Source: QZLE01 sp033852075 (lineage in GTDB: Bacteria > Pseudomonadota > Gammaproteobacteria > QZLD01). Taken from it: 64,000 nt of DNA. The notes beneath the pieces were generated by a model. The model ran no database searches. It was not told the DNA's origin and worked only from the letters and a program-made list of their open reading frames with translations. This document shows, in pieces, positions 44,087 to 53,458 of this stretch (the stretch's first letter is position 1; each line of letters starts with the position of its first letter). The DNA is taken from contig JAWSVC010000007.1 in the NCBI GenBank assembly GCA_033852075.1, positions 113,926-177,925 of the forward strand, read 5' to 3'. A program made the position numbers and the translations under genes.

Positions 44087-44407
44087 GCAGTTAATCCAAA
44101 AATTTCAACACTATCAACAAAGTGCAAACCTATAACATCCATGTTATCCGATTTCAGACATAATACCGGATATTCATAAAAACTAGCTGGTTAAGATACA
44201 ATCACAAAGGAAATTAGGCAAGTGGGATTTTATTTTCATAATTGGATATTTGTTTACATTGAAAATTATGTAACGAACCATATTCTTGTATAGCTTTAGG
44301 GCAAATATTATTTACCCCTACAGGACATGGCGCTATGGATCTAATTAGGTCACAAATTTAAAGTAAAGGCTATGTAGGGGCGAAAAATTTTTCACTATAC
44401 TAAAAAA
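44087..44407. other. 321-base region with family C repeats
   Basis: Upstream of smc. Holds gggcaaatattatttacccc (44299-44322) and tgtaggggcgaaaaattttt (44373-44394), two pieces of the family C repeat also found at 62012-62073. The rest is AT-rich and should include the smc promoter. Confidence 0.6.
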
Positions 44408-44776
44408 TTATCCCTTCATATCAGAAACAGGTAATAGCAAACTTTCTTTCAACCTTGATGGCGTATCCATTCGAGCCCCGAGTATACAGATAACACCAAG
44501 CGCACCATCACTTAAATCTCTTAGATATATAAAATGCTTTTCATATGGAAAATAGTGGATGGTTATAGATGTTACAGTATTTATTAATTCTGGTGGTACT
44601 AACCGTGGAGGCAAGCCATTATATTGGTTTTTAGCAACAACTTGATTAATAGCATCGAAAATCCCATCCAGATATTTGTCTGCTTGTTTCAATCCAAAAT
44701 TACGATAACCATAATCCCAAATAGCATCTATCTGTAATTCAGCAAGCGGTGAGAAACGAACCTCACGCTTACTCAT
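44408..44776 (-). CDS. ParE/RelE-superfamily toxin
   Basis: 122 residues. REVRFSPLAELQIDAIWDYGYRNFG and the core DGIFDAINQVV, then TSITIHYFPYEKHFIYLRD and VICILGARMD, match ParE-type toxins. ParE poisons DNA gyrase; RelE relatives cleave mRNA, and the sequence fits ParE better. It overlaps the stop of the upstream antitoxin gene by 4 bases (ATGA), so the two are translationally coupled. Confidence 0.87.
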   Translation of the reverse strand: MSKREVRFSPLAELQIDAIWDYGYRNFGLKQADKYLDGIFDAINQVVAKNQYNGLPPRLVPPELINTVTSITIHYFPYEKHFIYLRDLSDGALGVICILGARMDTPSRLKESLLLPVSDMKG

Positions 44777-45042
44777 TTCTCCAAACCATTGCGTTTACGA
44801 GCCTTGCACTTTATATTATCTGCCGTAAGGGCTTTGTACTCGGATTCATCTGATTCCAACCCTTCTGCCAATGCTGTGCGCAAACGTTCCCATTTTTGCG
44901 ACTCTTTCTCTTCCATATCCTTTCGAATCAGGTCACGCAAATACTCGCTTGGTGTTTCATAAACACCGTGCGCACCAGTACACTCGGAAAGGTGATCCCG
45001 CAAATAACCTGTTAATCTTATTGTTACATTTGGACTAGACAT
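44773..45042 (-). CDS. ParD-type antitoxin
   Basis: 89 residues from the ATG at 45042, which has a GGGAG site at good spacing; an upstream in-frame start lacks family similarity. Ribbon-helix-helix DNA-binding N-terminus (NVTIRLTGYLRDHLSE) with YETPSEYLRDLIRKDME, then an acidic tail for toxin binding. It should repress its own promoter together with ParE. Confidence 0.85.
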   Translation of the reverse strand: MSSPNVTIRLTGYLRDHLSECTGAHGVYETPSEYLRDLIRKDMEEKESQKWERLRTALAEGLESDESEYKALTADNIKCKARKRNGLEK

Positions 45043-45179
45043 GACAATAACTCCCACAACTTGCACTATTTATTAATAATAATATGTGCGCAAGAATAAT
45101 TCTATCGATTTAATTAATATTAGTACCAAAAACGAAAGACCCCTTCCCAAAACTAGCTGCGAGACATTTAAGATTCAAA

Positions 45180-46316
45180 CTACTTTGCCCCTATCAAATC
45201 AAAAATCACAACCTCCGGCTGCGCCAAAAACCTGAACGGAGGCCCCCATGTTCCAACACCTCTACTTACGTAAAGCACCGAGTTTTGTTCAAGGTCGTAT
45301 CTACCATGCATATAACGGAACAATAGCTGCACAAAATATTTAAATGGATAGATCTGCCCGCCATGCGTATGCCCGGATAACTGCAGGTCAAAATACTGTT
45401 CACTGTTTTCTTCTATTCTTGGTTGATGCTTAAGAAGGATTGTATATTTATCAATAGTCTTCCGCGACAAAAAGCTATGAATTGGTGGTGGAGAAACATC
45501 AGCAACTCTTCTAATAGCGGGATCATCAATGCCAGCAATAACAAGACTACTGTTAACTTGTTTTGATTCATTTCTTAATAACAAAAATCCGGCTTCATTA
45601 ATAAATTTTTCACTATATTCTACGGTTGAATAAAACTCGTGATTCCCCATAACCGCAATTTTACCTAAAGATGGTTGTATTGATTGCAGGATTGAAATAA
45701 TTGTATCGCGATCTTTTATTCCCGGATCGAGAAGATCTCCTGTAGAAACCAATAAATCCGGTTTCTTCTCAACAGCAATATTCCTTATTTTTTCTGCCAT
45801 TGCAGTTCCAATCAATGGGCTAAAATGCACATCGGATATATGCATTATGCGGAAATGTTCATTGCTTTTTAATTTATTGGTAGTAATTTCAATCGTAGTT
45901 ATTTGGATGTTTTTTGCTTCAAAACTACCGTAAATCAAGACCGAGATACTAACAGCCACAGCTACCGTAGAGATTACTCTGGTATGCCCTTCACTTGGTC
46001 TCATTCCTAGAAGTACAGCTATAATTAATAAGATATCAAATAACCCATGCACTCCTAAAAACAATCCAAGAAATGCCAGCCAACTGTATCCGGCAAATCC
46101 GGTTATAGCTGCAATTGAAGGCAGGCCATACCTGCTAAAAAACATCGTCGCAATTGGAGTTAGAATTATAGTAACGAGCACAAGACGCAGTAATAATACT
46201 GGCGTTGTTTTTATTGTAAGAAGGTTCTTGTGCTTATGAATAAAGTAGTAATTAAGTAAGCTATATACTGTGATTACTACTGAAATAAATATTGCAAAAG
46301 AGATCCATCTCGCCAT
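45180..46316 (-). CDS. Membrane-anchored metallophosphoesterase
   Basis: 378 residues. Four membrane segments in the first ~140 residues, then a calcineurin-like phosphoesterase domain: MHISDVHFSPLIG, LLVSTGDLLDPG, VMGNHEFYS, LLKHQPRI and LQLSGHTHGGQIYPF, the full set of di-metal ligands. This resembles the YaeI/YkuE-type enzymes, which in some members hydrolyse UDP-2,3-diacylglucosamine-like or other phosphoesters; the substrate is unproven here. Confidence 0.88.
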   Translation of the reverse strand: MARWISFAIFISVVITVYSLLNYYFIHKHKNLLTIKTTPVLLLRLVLVTIILTPIATMFFSRYGLPSIAAITGFAGYSWLAFLGLFLGVHGLFDILLIIAVLLGMRPSEGHTRVISTVAVAVSISVLIYGSFEAKNIQITTIEITTNKLKSNEHFRIMHISDVHFSPLIGTAMAEKIRNIAVEKKPDLLVSTGDLLDPGIKDRDTIISILQSIQPSLGKIAVMGNHEFYSTVEYSEKFINEAGFLLLRNESKQVNSSLVIAGIDDPAIRRVADVSPPPIHSFLSRKTIDKYTILLKHQPRIEENSEQYFDLQLSGHTHGGQIYPFKYFVQLLFRYMHGRYDLEQNSVLYVSRGVGTWGPPFRFLAQPEVVIFDLIGAK

Positions 46317-46356
46317 TACTTATACCTAGCTGATTAAAATTAGTAACTCTATCTGG

Positions 46357-46962
46357 CTACAGTTTTAAAGATTCCAGATATGCAATTAGTGCTTCAGCAC
46401 AACTTTTAAGCATCTCTCTTGTTTGTGATGCCCTTACAATAGAAGTAACCCCTTCATACACAGTAACTAAAAACAATGCTGCCTGTTCCGCATCAATATC
46501 TTTTTTTACTGTTCCTACTTCCTGGCCACGTTTAAGAGCTACAGCAATAAGCTCTTGCCACAATTTAAAAAGTTTTCTGATTCTTAAAAGAAATGTTTTA
46601 TCGAGTGGAGCCATCTCTTGCACAAAGTTTCCAAGAGGTAGTCCAAGAACAGGAAGATCATCAGCAAAGCGCTGTTCTACCATTTCGTTAATTCTATCAA
46701 TCATACATTGTATTGGGTCATCCTGATTCTCTAACGAAGGCCCCCATTGTTTGTATAGAAAGGTTTCGATGACTTCGTCAAGAACAGCTATTCCAAGTGC
46801 TGCCTTATTCTCAAAGTGGTGATATAAAGCCCCTTTAGTAACCTTAGCATTCTTCAAAATTCTATCTAAACTACAACCTTGATAGCCATAAGTACGAATC
46901 TCATCAAATGCTGAATTGATAATATTTTTACGGGTTTGCTCGGGAGCTCTAACTCGGGCCAT
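46357..46962 (-). CDS. TetR/AcrR-family repressor
   Basis: 201 residues. N-terminal HTH: TRKNIINSAFDEIRTYGYQGCSL then DRILKNAKVTKGALYHHF, the TetR fingerprint. The C-terminal domain (from ~60) is helical, with no identifiable ligand motif. It lies 40 bases upstream of the metallophosphoesterase gene on the same strand, and may control that transcript or itself. Confidence 0.9.
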   Translation of the reverse strand: MARVRAPEQTRKNIINSAFDEIRTYGYQGCSLDRILKNAKVTKGALYHHFENKAALGIAVLDEVIETFLYKQWGPSLENQDDPIQCMIDRINEMVEQRFADDLPVLGLPLGNFVQEMAPLDKTFLLRIRKLFKLWQELIAVALKRGQEVGTVKKDIDAEQAALFLVTVYEGVTSIVRASQTREMLKSCAEALIAYLESLKL

Positions 46963-47090
46963 TTAGTCCACCATCCATCATAAAAAAAATTGCTCATTAA
47001 GAGCAAAGACAAAAAATTTAATGCGCTGATTTTAAGCTATAAGAGATTTTATTTCATTATTTTTTAATATTTTTCGGCATTTATGGCGAA

Positions 47091-47531
47091 CTATGACTTG
47101 GCCGGATATTGTGCGAGTTCAAGTATTATCCCTTCCGGACCATAAAAATAAACTAGTTGCTTGCCATTTTTTGCATAGGTTTGTACTTCATCAAAACACT
47201 CTATCCCTAAAGATGATAGTTTCTCTATCTGCTCTTGTATATTTTCTACTACAAAAGCTATATGCCTTATTCCTGGCTGATTGGCTCTATCTTTTTCCGT
47301 CTTTTTTGAACATATAGGATTATAATATTTAATCAACTCGATGTTGGTTTGCCCTTCTGGCAAACTAAGCATTGAATATTTTGCATGCACACCTTCTAAC
47401 CCAACAATTCTTGAAATCCATTCTCCCTTAAGCTCAGAACTGTCGCGTTCGATAAAACCTAGCTTAATAAAAAATTCACGAACTGCATCAAGATCATCAA
47501 CAACTATATTTATATGGTCTATATATTTCAT
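47091..47531 (-). CDS. VOC-family (glyoxalase/dioxygenase fold) protein
   Basis: 146 residues starting YIDHINIVVDDLDAVREFF with His5, the usual first metal ligand of vicinal-oxygen-chelate enzymes; IRHIAFVVENIQEQI and IILELAQYPA supply the second His and the Glu. It probably is a metal-dependent lyase, isomerase or dioxygenase of unknown substrate. Stands alone, not clearly tied to the TetR gene. Confidence 0.85.
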   Translation of the reverse strand: MKYIDHINIVVDDLDAVREFFIKLGFIERDSSELKGEWISRIVGLEGVHAKYSMLSLPEGQTNIELIKYYNPICSKKTEKDRANQPGIRHIAFVVENIQEQIEKLSSLGIECFDEVQTYAKNGKQLVYFYGPEGIILELAQYPAKS

Positions 47532-47650
47532 TTTTTATCCTATTTAGTCCGTCTTGAAAAAATCCATCTCTGGGAATTTTTTAAAATCTTAAAAAGCCTT
47601 GCTGTCACTGTGTTTCCAAGGTAAAGCCCTAAGCGCCAACTTAAAAACCC

Positions 47651-47773
47651 CGTCATACCGGCGAAGGCGCACTGCTGTCCGGGGAATTAATACCGCTCGT
47701 GCTGAGCGNNTGAAACGGTATTAATCAAAAGCACCCTTCGACTGCTCTCCTGAGCTTGCCGAAGGGCTCAGGG
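47651..47773. repeat. Truncated MITE-like element (subtype 2) with NN gap
   Basis: Begins in a family A half-palindrome (cgtcataccggcgaagg), then gcactgctgtccggggaatt and gctgagcg-NN-tgaaacggta, then the family D cttcgactgctctcctgagc. Comparison with 48920-49139 suggests the NN at 47709-47710 hides about 16 bases. The right end is missing or eroded. Confidence 0.65.
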
Positions 47774-47792
47774 ATCTTAGAAAAACTGAAAA

Positions 47793-48875
47793 CTACAAGG
47801 CCTTTTTCAGTGCTTCTAGAAACGCCTGATTCTCTTTCTGCGTACCAATGGTAACGCGCAGGCAATTTGCCAATGAACCACCGTTTGGATTCATATTTTT
47901 AATAAGTACTCCTTGATCTTTAATGGATTGGAATACTTCATCAGCATTTGCATTTTCAAGTTTGAATAGAATGAAATTTGCCTGACTTGGATATGGCGTT
48001 ATTCCTTCAATCTCTGCAAGCTGTTTGAACATAATCTCTCTATCTTCACATATGACCTTAGTTTGTCTATCGAATAGCGCTTTATATTCCAAAGCATATT
48101 CTGCGGCAATTTGTGTAAGAATATTAATATTATACGGCAACCTTACTTTTTCTAATTCAGCAACCCATTCCGGTTTACCAATCAAAATTCCAAGCCTTAA
48201 ACCAGCAAGCCCCATCTTTGAAACAGTGCTAATCAATACTGCATTTGGATATTTCTCTATCTCGCCAGTAAAACTAAAATCAGAAAATGGCTGGTAAGCC
48301 TCATCAATAACAACAAGGCCATTTGCCGCTTCAATAATTTTCTCGATATCTGCCTTGGAAAAACGATTTCCTGTTGGATTATTTGGATGTGCTAAGAATA
48401 TCAGCGCCGGATCGTGCTCTTTAATTGCTGCAAGCATTGCATCCATATCCAGATCAAAATTTTCATTTAGTGGCACATCAACATACGGTATACCAATAGA
48501 TATAGATGAGATTTTATACATTACAAAACTTGGAGAAATAGAAAGCACCGGCCTACCAGTACCTGCAAGCGCCATTAACAACATCAAAATCAGTTCGTCA
48601 GAACCATTACCAAGTATTAAACCAAGATCTTTTGGTATAGCCATTGATTCAATAATACGATGTTTTAATTTGGTTGCATTTGGATCTGGGTAGCGATTTA
48701 TAGAAGCCTGTTTTAGTCGTTCTGATAGTTCGTTAAATACTTCCTCTGGAATATCATATGGATTTTCCATAGCATCCAGCTTTATCATGTCTCCCGGATC
48801 TGCCACATGGTATGCAGAAAGTTCGCGAATCTCTTTACGTACTAGGTTGTTGATGTATTCGGTCGGTGTTTTCAT
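47793..48875 (-). CDS. hisC: Histidinol-phosphate aminotransferase
   Basis: 360 residues, fold-type I PLP enzyme of the histidine pathway (imidazole-acetol phosphate to histidinol phosphate). DAMENPYDIPEE near the N-terminus, NRYPDPNATKLK, LILGNGSDELILML, HPNNPTGNRFS, VIDEAYQPF, the PLP Lys in STVSKMGLAGLRLG, and C-terminal NCLRVTIGTQKEN are all present. Same strand as hisD and hisG but separated from hisD by 298 bases of repeats. Confidence 0.95.
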   Translation of the reverse strand: MKTPTEYINNLVRKEIRELSAYHVADPGDMIKLDAMENPYDIPEEVFNELSERLKQASINRYPDPNATKLKHRIIESMAIPKDLGLILGNGSDELILMLLMALAGTGRPVLSISPSFVMYKISSISIGIPYVDVPLNENFDLDMDAMLAAIKEHDPALIFLAHPNNPTGNRFSKADIEKIIEAANGLVVIDEAYQPFSDFSFTGEIEKYPNAVLISTVSKMGLAGLRLGILIGKPEWVAELEKVRLPYNINILTQIAAEYALEYKALFDRQTKVICEDREIMFKQLAEIEGITPYPSQANFILFKLENANADEVFQSIKDQGVLIKNMNPNGGSLANCLRVTIGTQKENQAFLEALKKAL

Positions 48876-49173
48876 TGAAAATAGCTACCTCTAATATAAT
48901 CTCATCATTCCCACAAAAACATATTGCTGTCTGGGGAATTTAATACCGCTCGTGCTGAGCGCGAAGCAGTCGAAGCATGAAACGGTATTAATTCTGCTAT
49001 TTATTATCACCCTTCGACTACTCGTTCCTCGTGCTCAGGATGAACGGGTTGCTAAGTCTCAAATAACTTTATACTCTTAACAACTTTTACCTAATAACAC
49101 TTATCTGCAATCAGCAATATTTTCCCCGGACAGTAGTGGCTTGACCTGGGATCCAGTCGCCGGTATGACGTAT
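48876..49173. mobile_element. MITE-like element, subtype 2, between hisD and hisC
   Basis: From about 48923 (ttgctgtctggggaattta) to 49139 (tttccccggacagtagtgg): one eroded and one good end of the same terminal repeat as copies 1 and 2, but a different interior (taccgctcgtgctgagcgcg). Followed by a broken family A piece (gggatccagtcgccggtatg). No gene. It may lower hisC transcription from upstream genes. Confidence 0.65.
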
Positions 49174-50475
49174 TTATTTCTTAATACGATATTCCGCAGA
49201 ACGCGCATGCGCCTCAAGCCCTTCTCCTCGTGCAAATACTGATGCAACTTTGGAAAGCTTTGCAGCACCTTCCGGAGAACAGTTAATCAAACTTGAGCGC
49301 TTCTGAAAATCATAAACCCCAAGAGGTGATGAAAAACGCGCAGTTCTGGAAGTTGGAAGAACATGATTAGGGCCGGCACAGTAATCACCAAGTGCTTCAG
49401 ACGTATATTGTCCCATGAATATGGCGCCGGCGTTTCTGATTTTATCAACTAATTCTTCTGGATTTTGCAAAGAAAGTTCAAGGTGTTCAGGAGCAATAAA
49501 ATTTGATACTTCTGCAGCTTCATCAAGATCTTTTACATGAACCAATCCACCGCGTCCTGCAATTGAAGTCTTGATAATATCCTTACGCTCCATTGTAGGC
49601 ATTATTTTTTCAATTGAAGCCTCAACCTCTTTTAGAAAATCTTCATCTTGTGAAATAAGAATAGCTTGGGCTATTTCATCATGTTCTGCCTGAGAGAATA
49701 AATCCATCGCCACCCAATCAGGATCGGTCTTACCATCACATATAACCAGAATCTCTGATGGACCGGCAATCATATCGATACCAACTGTTCCAAACACCAT
49801 ACGTTTAGCTGTGGCAACATAAATATTTCCTGGACCAACTATTTTATCAACTGCTGGAATGGTATCGGTTCCATAAGCCAAAGCCGCTACAGCCTGTGCA
49901 CCACCTACAGAAAACACTGAGTCAACTTCAGCTATATATGCTGCTGCCAAAACCATTTCATTGATAACTCCATCTGGTGTTGGAACTACCATTACCACTT
50001 CCGGCACACCAGCAATTTTTGCGGGTATGGCATTCATAAATACTGAAGATGGGTACGCAGCTAATCCACCGGGCACATAAAGTCCAACCTTATCCAACGG
50101 TGTAACCTTTTGACCTAATACGGTGCCATCTTCTTCGGTATAACTCCATGACTCCATATTCTGGTGTTTTGCATAGGCACGAATACGCTCAGCAGCCTTT
50201 TCCATGGTAACCCTATGCTCTTCAGAGATGGTTTCATAGGCTTGTTTAAGTCTTTCTTTACTAATTTTAAGCTGTTCTACAGATTCACAGCTTAATCGGT
50301 CAAATTTATTTGTGTATTCTAAAACCGCTTTATCACCATCTCGCTTAACATGAGCAAGAATATTCTTTACTACTTGTTCAACATTAGCATCTGAACTTTC
50401 ATCCCATGCCAGAAGGTCTTGAAGCTGAGTCCAAAATTGCTCATCGGATGTTTTTAGTCTGGTGATTTCTAGCAT
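49174..50475 (-). CDS. hisD: Histidinol dehydrogenase
   Basis: 433 residues from the ATG at 50475 with an AGGA site; the frame extends upstream without family similarity. Oxidises histidinol to histidine. Signatures: VGLYVPGGLAAYPSSVFMNA, SVGGAQAVAALAYGT, DKIVGPGNIYVATAKR, DMIAGPSEILVI, DLFSQAEHDEIAQA, FIAPEHLELSL, and GDYCAGPNHVLPTS with zinc-site residues. Follows hisG by 101 bases. Confidence 0.96.
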   Translation of the reverse strand: MLEITRLKTSDEQFWTQLQDLLAWDESSDANVEQVVKNILAHVKRDGDKAVLEYTNKFDRLSCESVEQLKISKERLKQAYETISEEHRVTMEKAAERIRAYAKHQNMESWSYTEEDGTVLGQKVTPLDKVGLYVPGGLAAYPSSVFMNAIPAKIAGVPEVVMVVPTPDGVINEMVLAAAYIAEVDSVFSVGGAQAVAALAYGTDTIPAVDKIVGPGNIYVATAKRMVFGTVGIDMIAGPSEILVICDGKTDPDWVAMDLFSQAEHDEIAQAILISQDEDFLKEVEASIEKIMPTMERKDIIKTSIAGRGGLVHVKDLDEAAEVSNFIAPEHLELSLQNPEELVDKIRNAGAIFMGQYTSEALGDYCAGPNHVLPTSRTARFSSPLGVYDFQKRSSLINCSPEGAAKLSKVASVFARGEGLEAHARSAEYRIKK

Positions 50476-50576
50476 TGGATTTTCCTGTCTATATTTACAA
50501 GAACTATTTACAAGAACGGTCTTGTACAAGAACTAAGTTTTTAAATGAATCAGTTTTTTACATGAATCGGGTGGAT

Positions 50577-51206
50577 TTATTGAACTGCGTTTTGAACCGC
50601 ATCAATAATATCCTGAATACGTTTGTGCTTCATTTTCATTGAAGCCTTATTGATTATCAAACGTGAGCTTATATCTGCAATATGGTCAAGCGGAACCAAA
50701 CCATTAGCTTTCAAGGTATTACCGGTATCGACAATATCAACAATCATATCGGCAAGGTCAACAATAGGAGCTAATTCCATAGAACCATAGAGTTTTATGA
50801 TCTCAACCTGCTTACCTTGTTCCGCAAAATATTTTTGCGCAACATTAACAAACTTGGTTGCAATCTTAAGCCTACCAGTTCGCTCATTAGCTCCTGGTTT
50901 ACCTGCCGTCATTAAACGACATTTAGATATCTTAAGATCGACAGGTTCATAAATAGATTCACCGCCGAATTCCATAAGTACATCTTTGCCTGCTATCCCA
51001 ATATCAGCCACACCATATTCAACAAAAGTCGGAACATCGGTTGCCCTAAGAACAACAACTTTAACGTCGTCATGATTGGTATCAAGAATTAGTTTGCGGC
51101 TTTCCTTGGGGTCATCAATCAGCTCTATCCCTGCATGCTGAAGCAAAGGCATAGTTTCCTTTAAGATTCTACCTTTCGAGACTGCTATGGTGAGCTTTTG
51201 TGTCAT
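50577..51206 (-). CDS. hisG: ATP phosphoribosyltransferase, short form
   Basis: 209 residues. First enzyme of histidine synthesis. TIAVSKGRILKETMPLL, RATDVPTFVEYGVADIGIAGKDVL, KIATKFVNVAQKYFAEQG, LYGSMELAPIVDLADMIVDIVDTGNTLKANGL-type core (split here as LYGSMELAPIVDLAD and IVDIVDTGNTLKANGL). The C-terminal ACT-like regulatory domain of the long form is absent, so a separate HisZ subunit is expected elsewhere in the genome. Confidence 0.95.
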   Translation of the reverse strand: MTQKLTIAVSKGRILKETMPLLQHAGIELIDDPKESRKLILDTNHDDVKVVVLRATDVPTFVEYGVADIGIAGKDVLMEFGGESIYEPVDLKISKCRLMTAGKPGANERTGRLKIATKFVNVAQKYFAEQGKQVEIIKLYGSMELAPIVDLADMIVDIVDTGNTLKANGLVPLDHIADISSRLIINKASMKMKHKRIQDIIDAVQNAVQ

Positions 51207-51264
51207 AGTTGATACCTTTAGTTTTTACTTCTTCTAAAACAAAAATAATATAAGTCGATTGAGC

Positions 51265-51284
51265 CCTTCGGCTACGCTCAGGGG
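51265..51284. repeat. Short family D repeat
   Basis: cccttcggctacgctcaggg, a single family D half in the 95-base gap between murA and hisG. Confidence 0.6.
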
Positions 51285-51301
51285 ACTTGAGGAAAATGTG
51301 C

Positions 51302-52564
51302 TTAACGATCGGGAACCCTACGAATTTTAGCGCCCAACTGAGTTAACTTTTCTTCAATCCTCTCATATCCGCGATCGATATGATAGATACGTAATACTTC
51401 TGTTTCACCCTCTGCTACCAAGGCGGCTAATACCAAACTGGCAGAAGCCCTAAGGTCAGTAGCCATAACCGGTGCTGCCTGTAATTTTTGCTTACCGGTA
51501 CAGATGGCAGTATTGCCTTCAATCTGGATATCCGCACCCATACGTTGCATCTCAAGAACATGCATAAATCTGTTTTCAAAAACCGTTTCTGCAACAGTTG
51601 ATGTACCTTCTGCAACTGCATTCATTGCAACAAACTGCGCTTGCATATCTGTTGGAAAAGCGGGATATGGAGCAGTTTTAATATTTACTGCCTTTGGGCG
51701 TTTGCCATGCATATCAAGCGATATCCAATCCTTACCGACTTCGATCTCTGCACCCGCATCACGTAGTTTATTCAATACCGCATCAAGCAAAGATGCATCC
51801 GTATCTTTTAATTTTACCTTACCACCAGTCATTGCAGCAGCTACAAGATAGGTTCCGGTTTCAATACGATCTGGAAGAACATCGTATTTTGTACCATGCA
51901 ATGAAGTTACACCCTCAATCTCTATTTTTGCTGTTCCCGCACCGGTTATCTTGGCGCCCATGCTATTCAGGAAATTAGCAAGGTCAACAACCTCTGGCTC
52001 ACGAGCTGCATTTTCAATTATTGTGGTACCTTCAGCTAAAGCAGCTGCCATCATTAGGTTTTCTGTTCCAGTTACTGAAACCATATCCATAACAATTACA
52101 GCACCTTTAAGCCTTTCAGCCTTTGCCTTGATGTATCCGCTCTCTACTTCAACATCTGCACCCATTGCTATTAGGCCATCTATATGAAGATTTACCGGGC
52201 GCGACCCTATCGCACATCCTCCTGGCAAGGAAACCTCTGCACTACCAAACTTTGCCAATAAAGGTCCAAGCACCAAAATTGAGGCTCGCATTGTTTTCAC
52301 CAAATCATATGGCGCAACCTGACTGGTAATACTGGTTGGGTCGACCTCTATTGTCATCCTGTCACCAAGGGTCAAATTAACCCCCATCCTGCCAAGAAGC
52401 TCCATGGTCGTTGTGATATCTTGTAAGTGCGGTATATTGCCAATTGTTACAGGGTCATCAGCCAATAATGTTGCTGCAAGAATTGGAAGAGCTGCATTTT
52501 TTGCTCCTGAAATTCTAATCTCACCCTCTAATGGCGTTCCACCACCAATTAATAACTTATCCAT
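51302..52564 (-). CDS. murA: UDP-N-acetylglucosamine 1-carboxyvinyltransferase
   Basis: 420 residues from the ATG at 52564 (a TTG lies one codon upstream). Transfers enolpyruvate from PEP to UDP-GlcNAc, the first committed step of peptidoglycan synthesis. KLLIGGGTPLEGEIRISGAK, the loop LPGGCAIGSRPVNLH with the catalytic, fosfomycin-reactive Cys, PDRIETGTYLVAA, PYPAFPTDMQAQF and DLRASASLVLAAL are present. Its gene starts ~300 bases after mlaB; the ibaG/yrbA gene common at that point in relatives is absent. Confidence 0.97.
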   Translation of the reverse strand: MDKLLIGGGTPLEGEIRISGAKNAALPILAATLLADDPVTIGNIPHLQDITTTMELLGRMGVNLTLGDRMTIEVDPTSITSQVAPYDLVKTMRASILVLGPLLAKFGSAEVSLPGGCAIGSRPVNLHIDGLIAMGADVEVESGYIKAKAERLKGAVIVMDMVSVTGTENLMMAAALAEGTTIIENAAREPEVVDLANFLNSMGAKITGAGTAKIEIEGVTSLHGTKYDVLPDRIETGTYLVAAAMTGGKVKLKDTDASLLDAVLNKLRDAGAEIEVGKDWISLDMHGKRPKAVNIKTAPYPAFPTDMQAQFVAMNAVAEGTSTVAETVFENRFMHVLEMQRMGADIQIEGNTAICTGKQKLQAAPVMATDLRASASLVLAALVAEGETEVLRIYHIDRGYERIEEKLTQLGAKIRRVPDR

Positions 52565-52870
52565 CAAAAATCTTTTCGCGCTAGTTAGTTACAATACCTG
52601 ACAACTATGCCTCGGGGGGATGACATCTAAATCTTAAATTTTTGTCAGATATTCAAATAATTTATAAACGTAAATTAAAATTTACCGGAAGACGGATTTT
52701 ACGCTAAAAAAGCAGGAAGATATAGCCTGAATTACAACTACCATAATTTGCGAAATATTTTCCCAAGATCGAGGCACAATTCGATAAAAAGATGTTGAGC
52801 TCACGAATAAGTGAGTGACTAATTTTTTAGTGAATTACAACAAAGATATTGGGGAAATAAATGCGAATTA
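52565..52870. other. 306-base gap between mlaB and murA
   Basis: AT-rich. No repeat of families A-D and no gene that I can support. Many gammaproteobacteria encode the BolA-like ibaG here; I find no frame with that similarity. It likely holds the murA promoter. Confidence 0.5.
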
Positions 52871-53302
52871 CTAGCTGCGGAATAGCGGCAGTACCAGCTC
52901 CAAACTACTAACTCTCGCAATCGCACATAACTGCTCTGGAATATTATAATAACGAATCTCTTTTTTAAGCTTTTTCGACTCTCTCACCCACTCAATCAAT
53001 AAAGCTAATCCAGCACTATCAACCCTTTTTACTCCGCTAAAATCAATCTCTAATAAATCAACGGAATTAATAAGCGGCGACACTAAATCTCGGGTAATTC
53101 TTACTGTTTCGACATCCATTTCGCCATATAGACAATATCTACCATCTTCCTGGCACTTTTCAATCCAAACCGGATCGCCATTATCATTTGTTAATAAAGC
53201 ATTTATGGAAGAAGGTGACAAAGGCACACTATTGCCGGAAACGCTACAGACATTTGCTCTACTGCCTTGCTCTTCTTTCGGTTGTTGAGTCTCTTCCTGC
53301 AT
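52871..53302 (-). CDS. mlaB: STAS-domain protein, MlaB
   Basis: 143 residues, longer than usual MlaB (about 95) because of an extra N-terminal ~45 residues rich in Gln, Glu and Ser. STAS core: WIEKCQEDGRYCLYGEMD, VDLLEIDFSGVKRVDSAGLALLIE-type strand and loop (VDSAGLALL with the conserved Ser), then YYNIPEQLCAIARVSSLE. It binds MlaF in the inner-membrane phospholipid transporter. Starts 39 bases after the -1-frame stop of mlaC but 128 after the zero-frame stop. Confidence 0.87.
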   Translation of the reverse strand: MQEETQQPKEEQGSRANVCSVSGNSVPLSPSSINALLTNDNGDPVWIEKCQEDGRYCLYGEMDVETVRITRDLVSPLINSVDLLEIDFSGVKRVDSAGLALLIEWVRESKKLKKEIRYYNIPEQLCAIARVSSLELVLPLFRS

Positions 53303-53341
53303 AGTTATGCCTATTAATCCGCCAAATAATTTATAAAAAGG

Positions 53342-53458
53342 CTATTTTGCTTTTTTCTCTTCTGCTGAATCATCCTGGTCTTCTTCTGATTCTTCCTCTT
53401 CCTCAGAGTCGTCTTTACCTTCTTCCGACTCTACTTTTTTCTCACTTTCTGAATCAGC
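53342..53458 (-). other. Acidic C-terminal extension of MlaC in the -1 frame
   Basis: 39 codons (38 plus TAG) open in the -1 frame relative to mlaC, read from 53458. Composition is strongly protein-like and nearly free of hydrophobics: Glu, Asp, Ser and Lys make up almost all of it (starts ADSESEKKVESEEGK, ends DSAEEKKAK). It ends 39 bases before the mlaB ATG, the spacing expected for the true gene end. Reached only by a -1 shift at the slippery heptamers or by one extra A. Confidence 0.7.
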
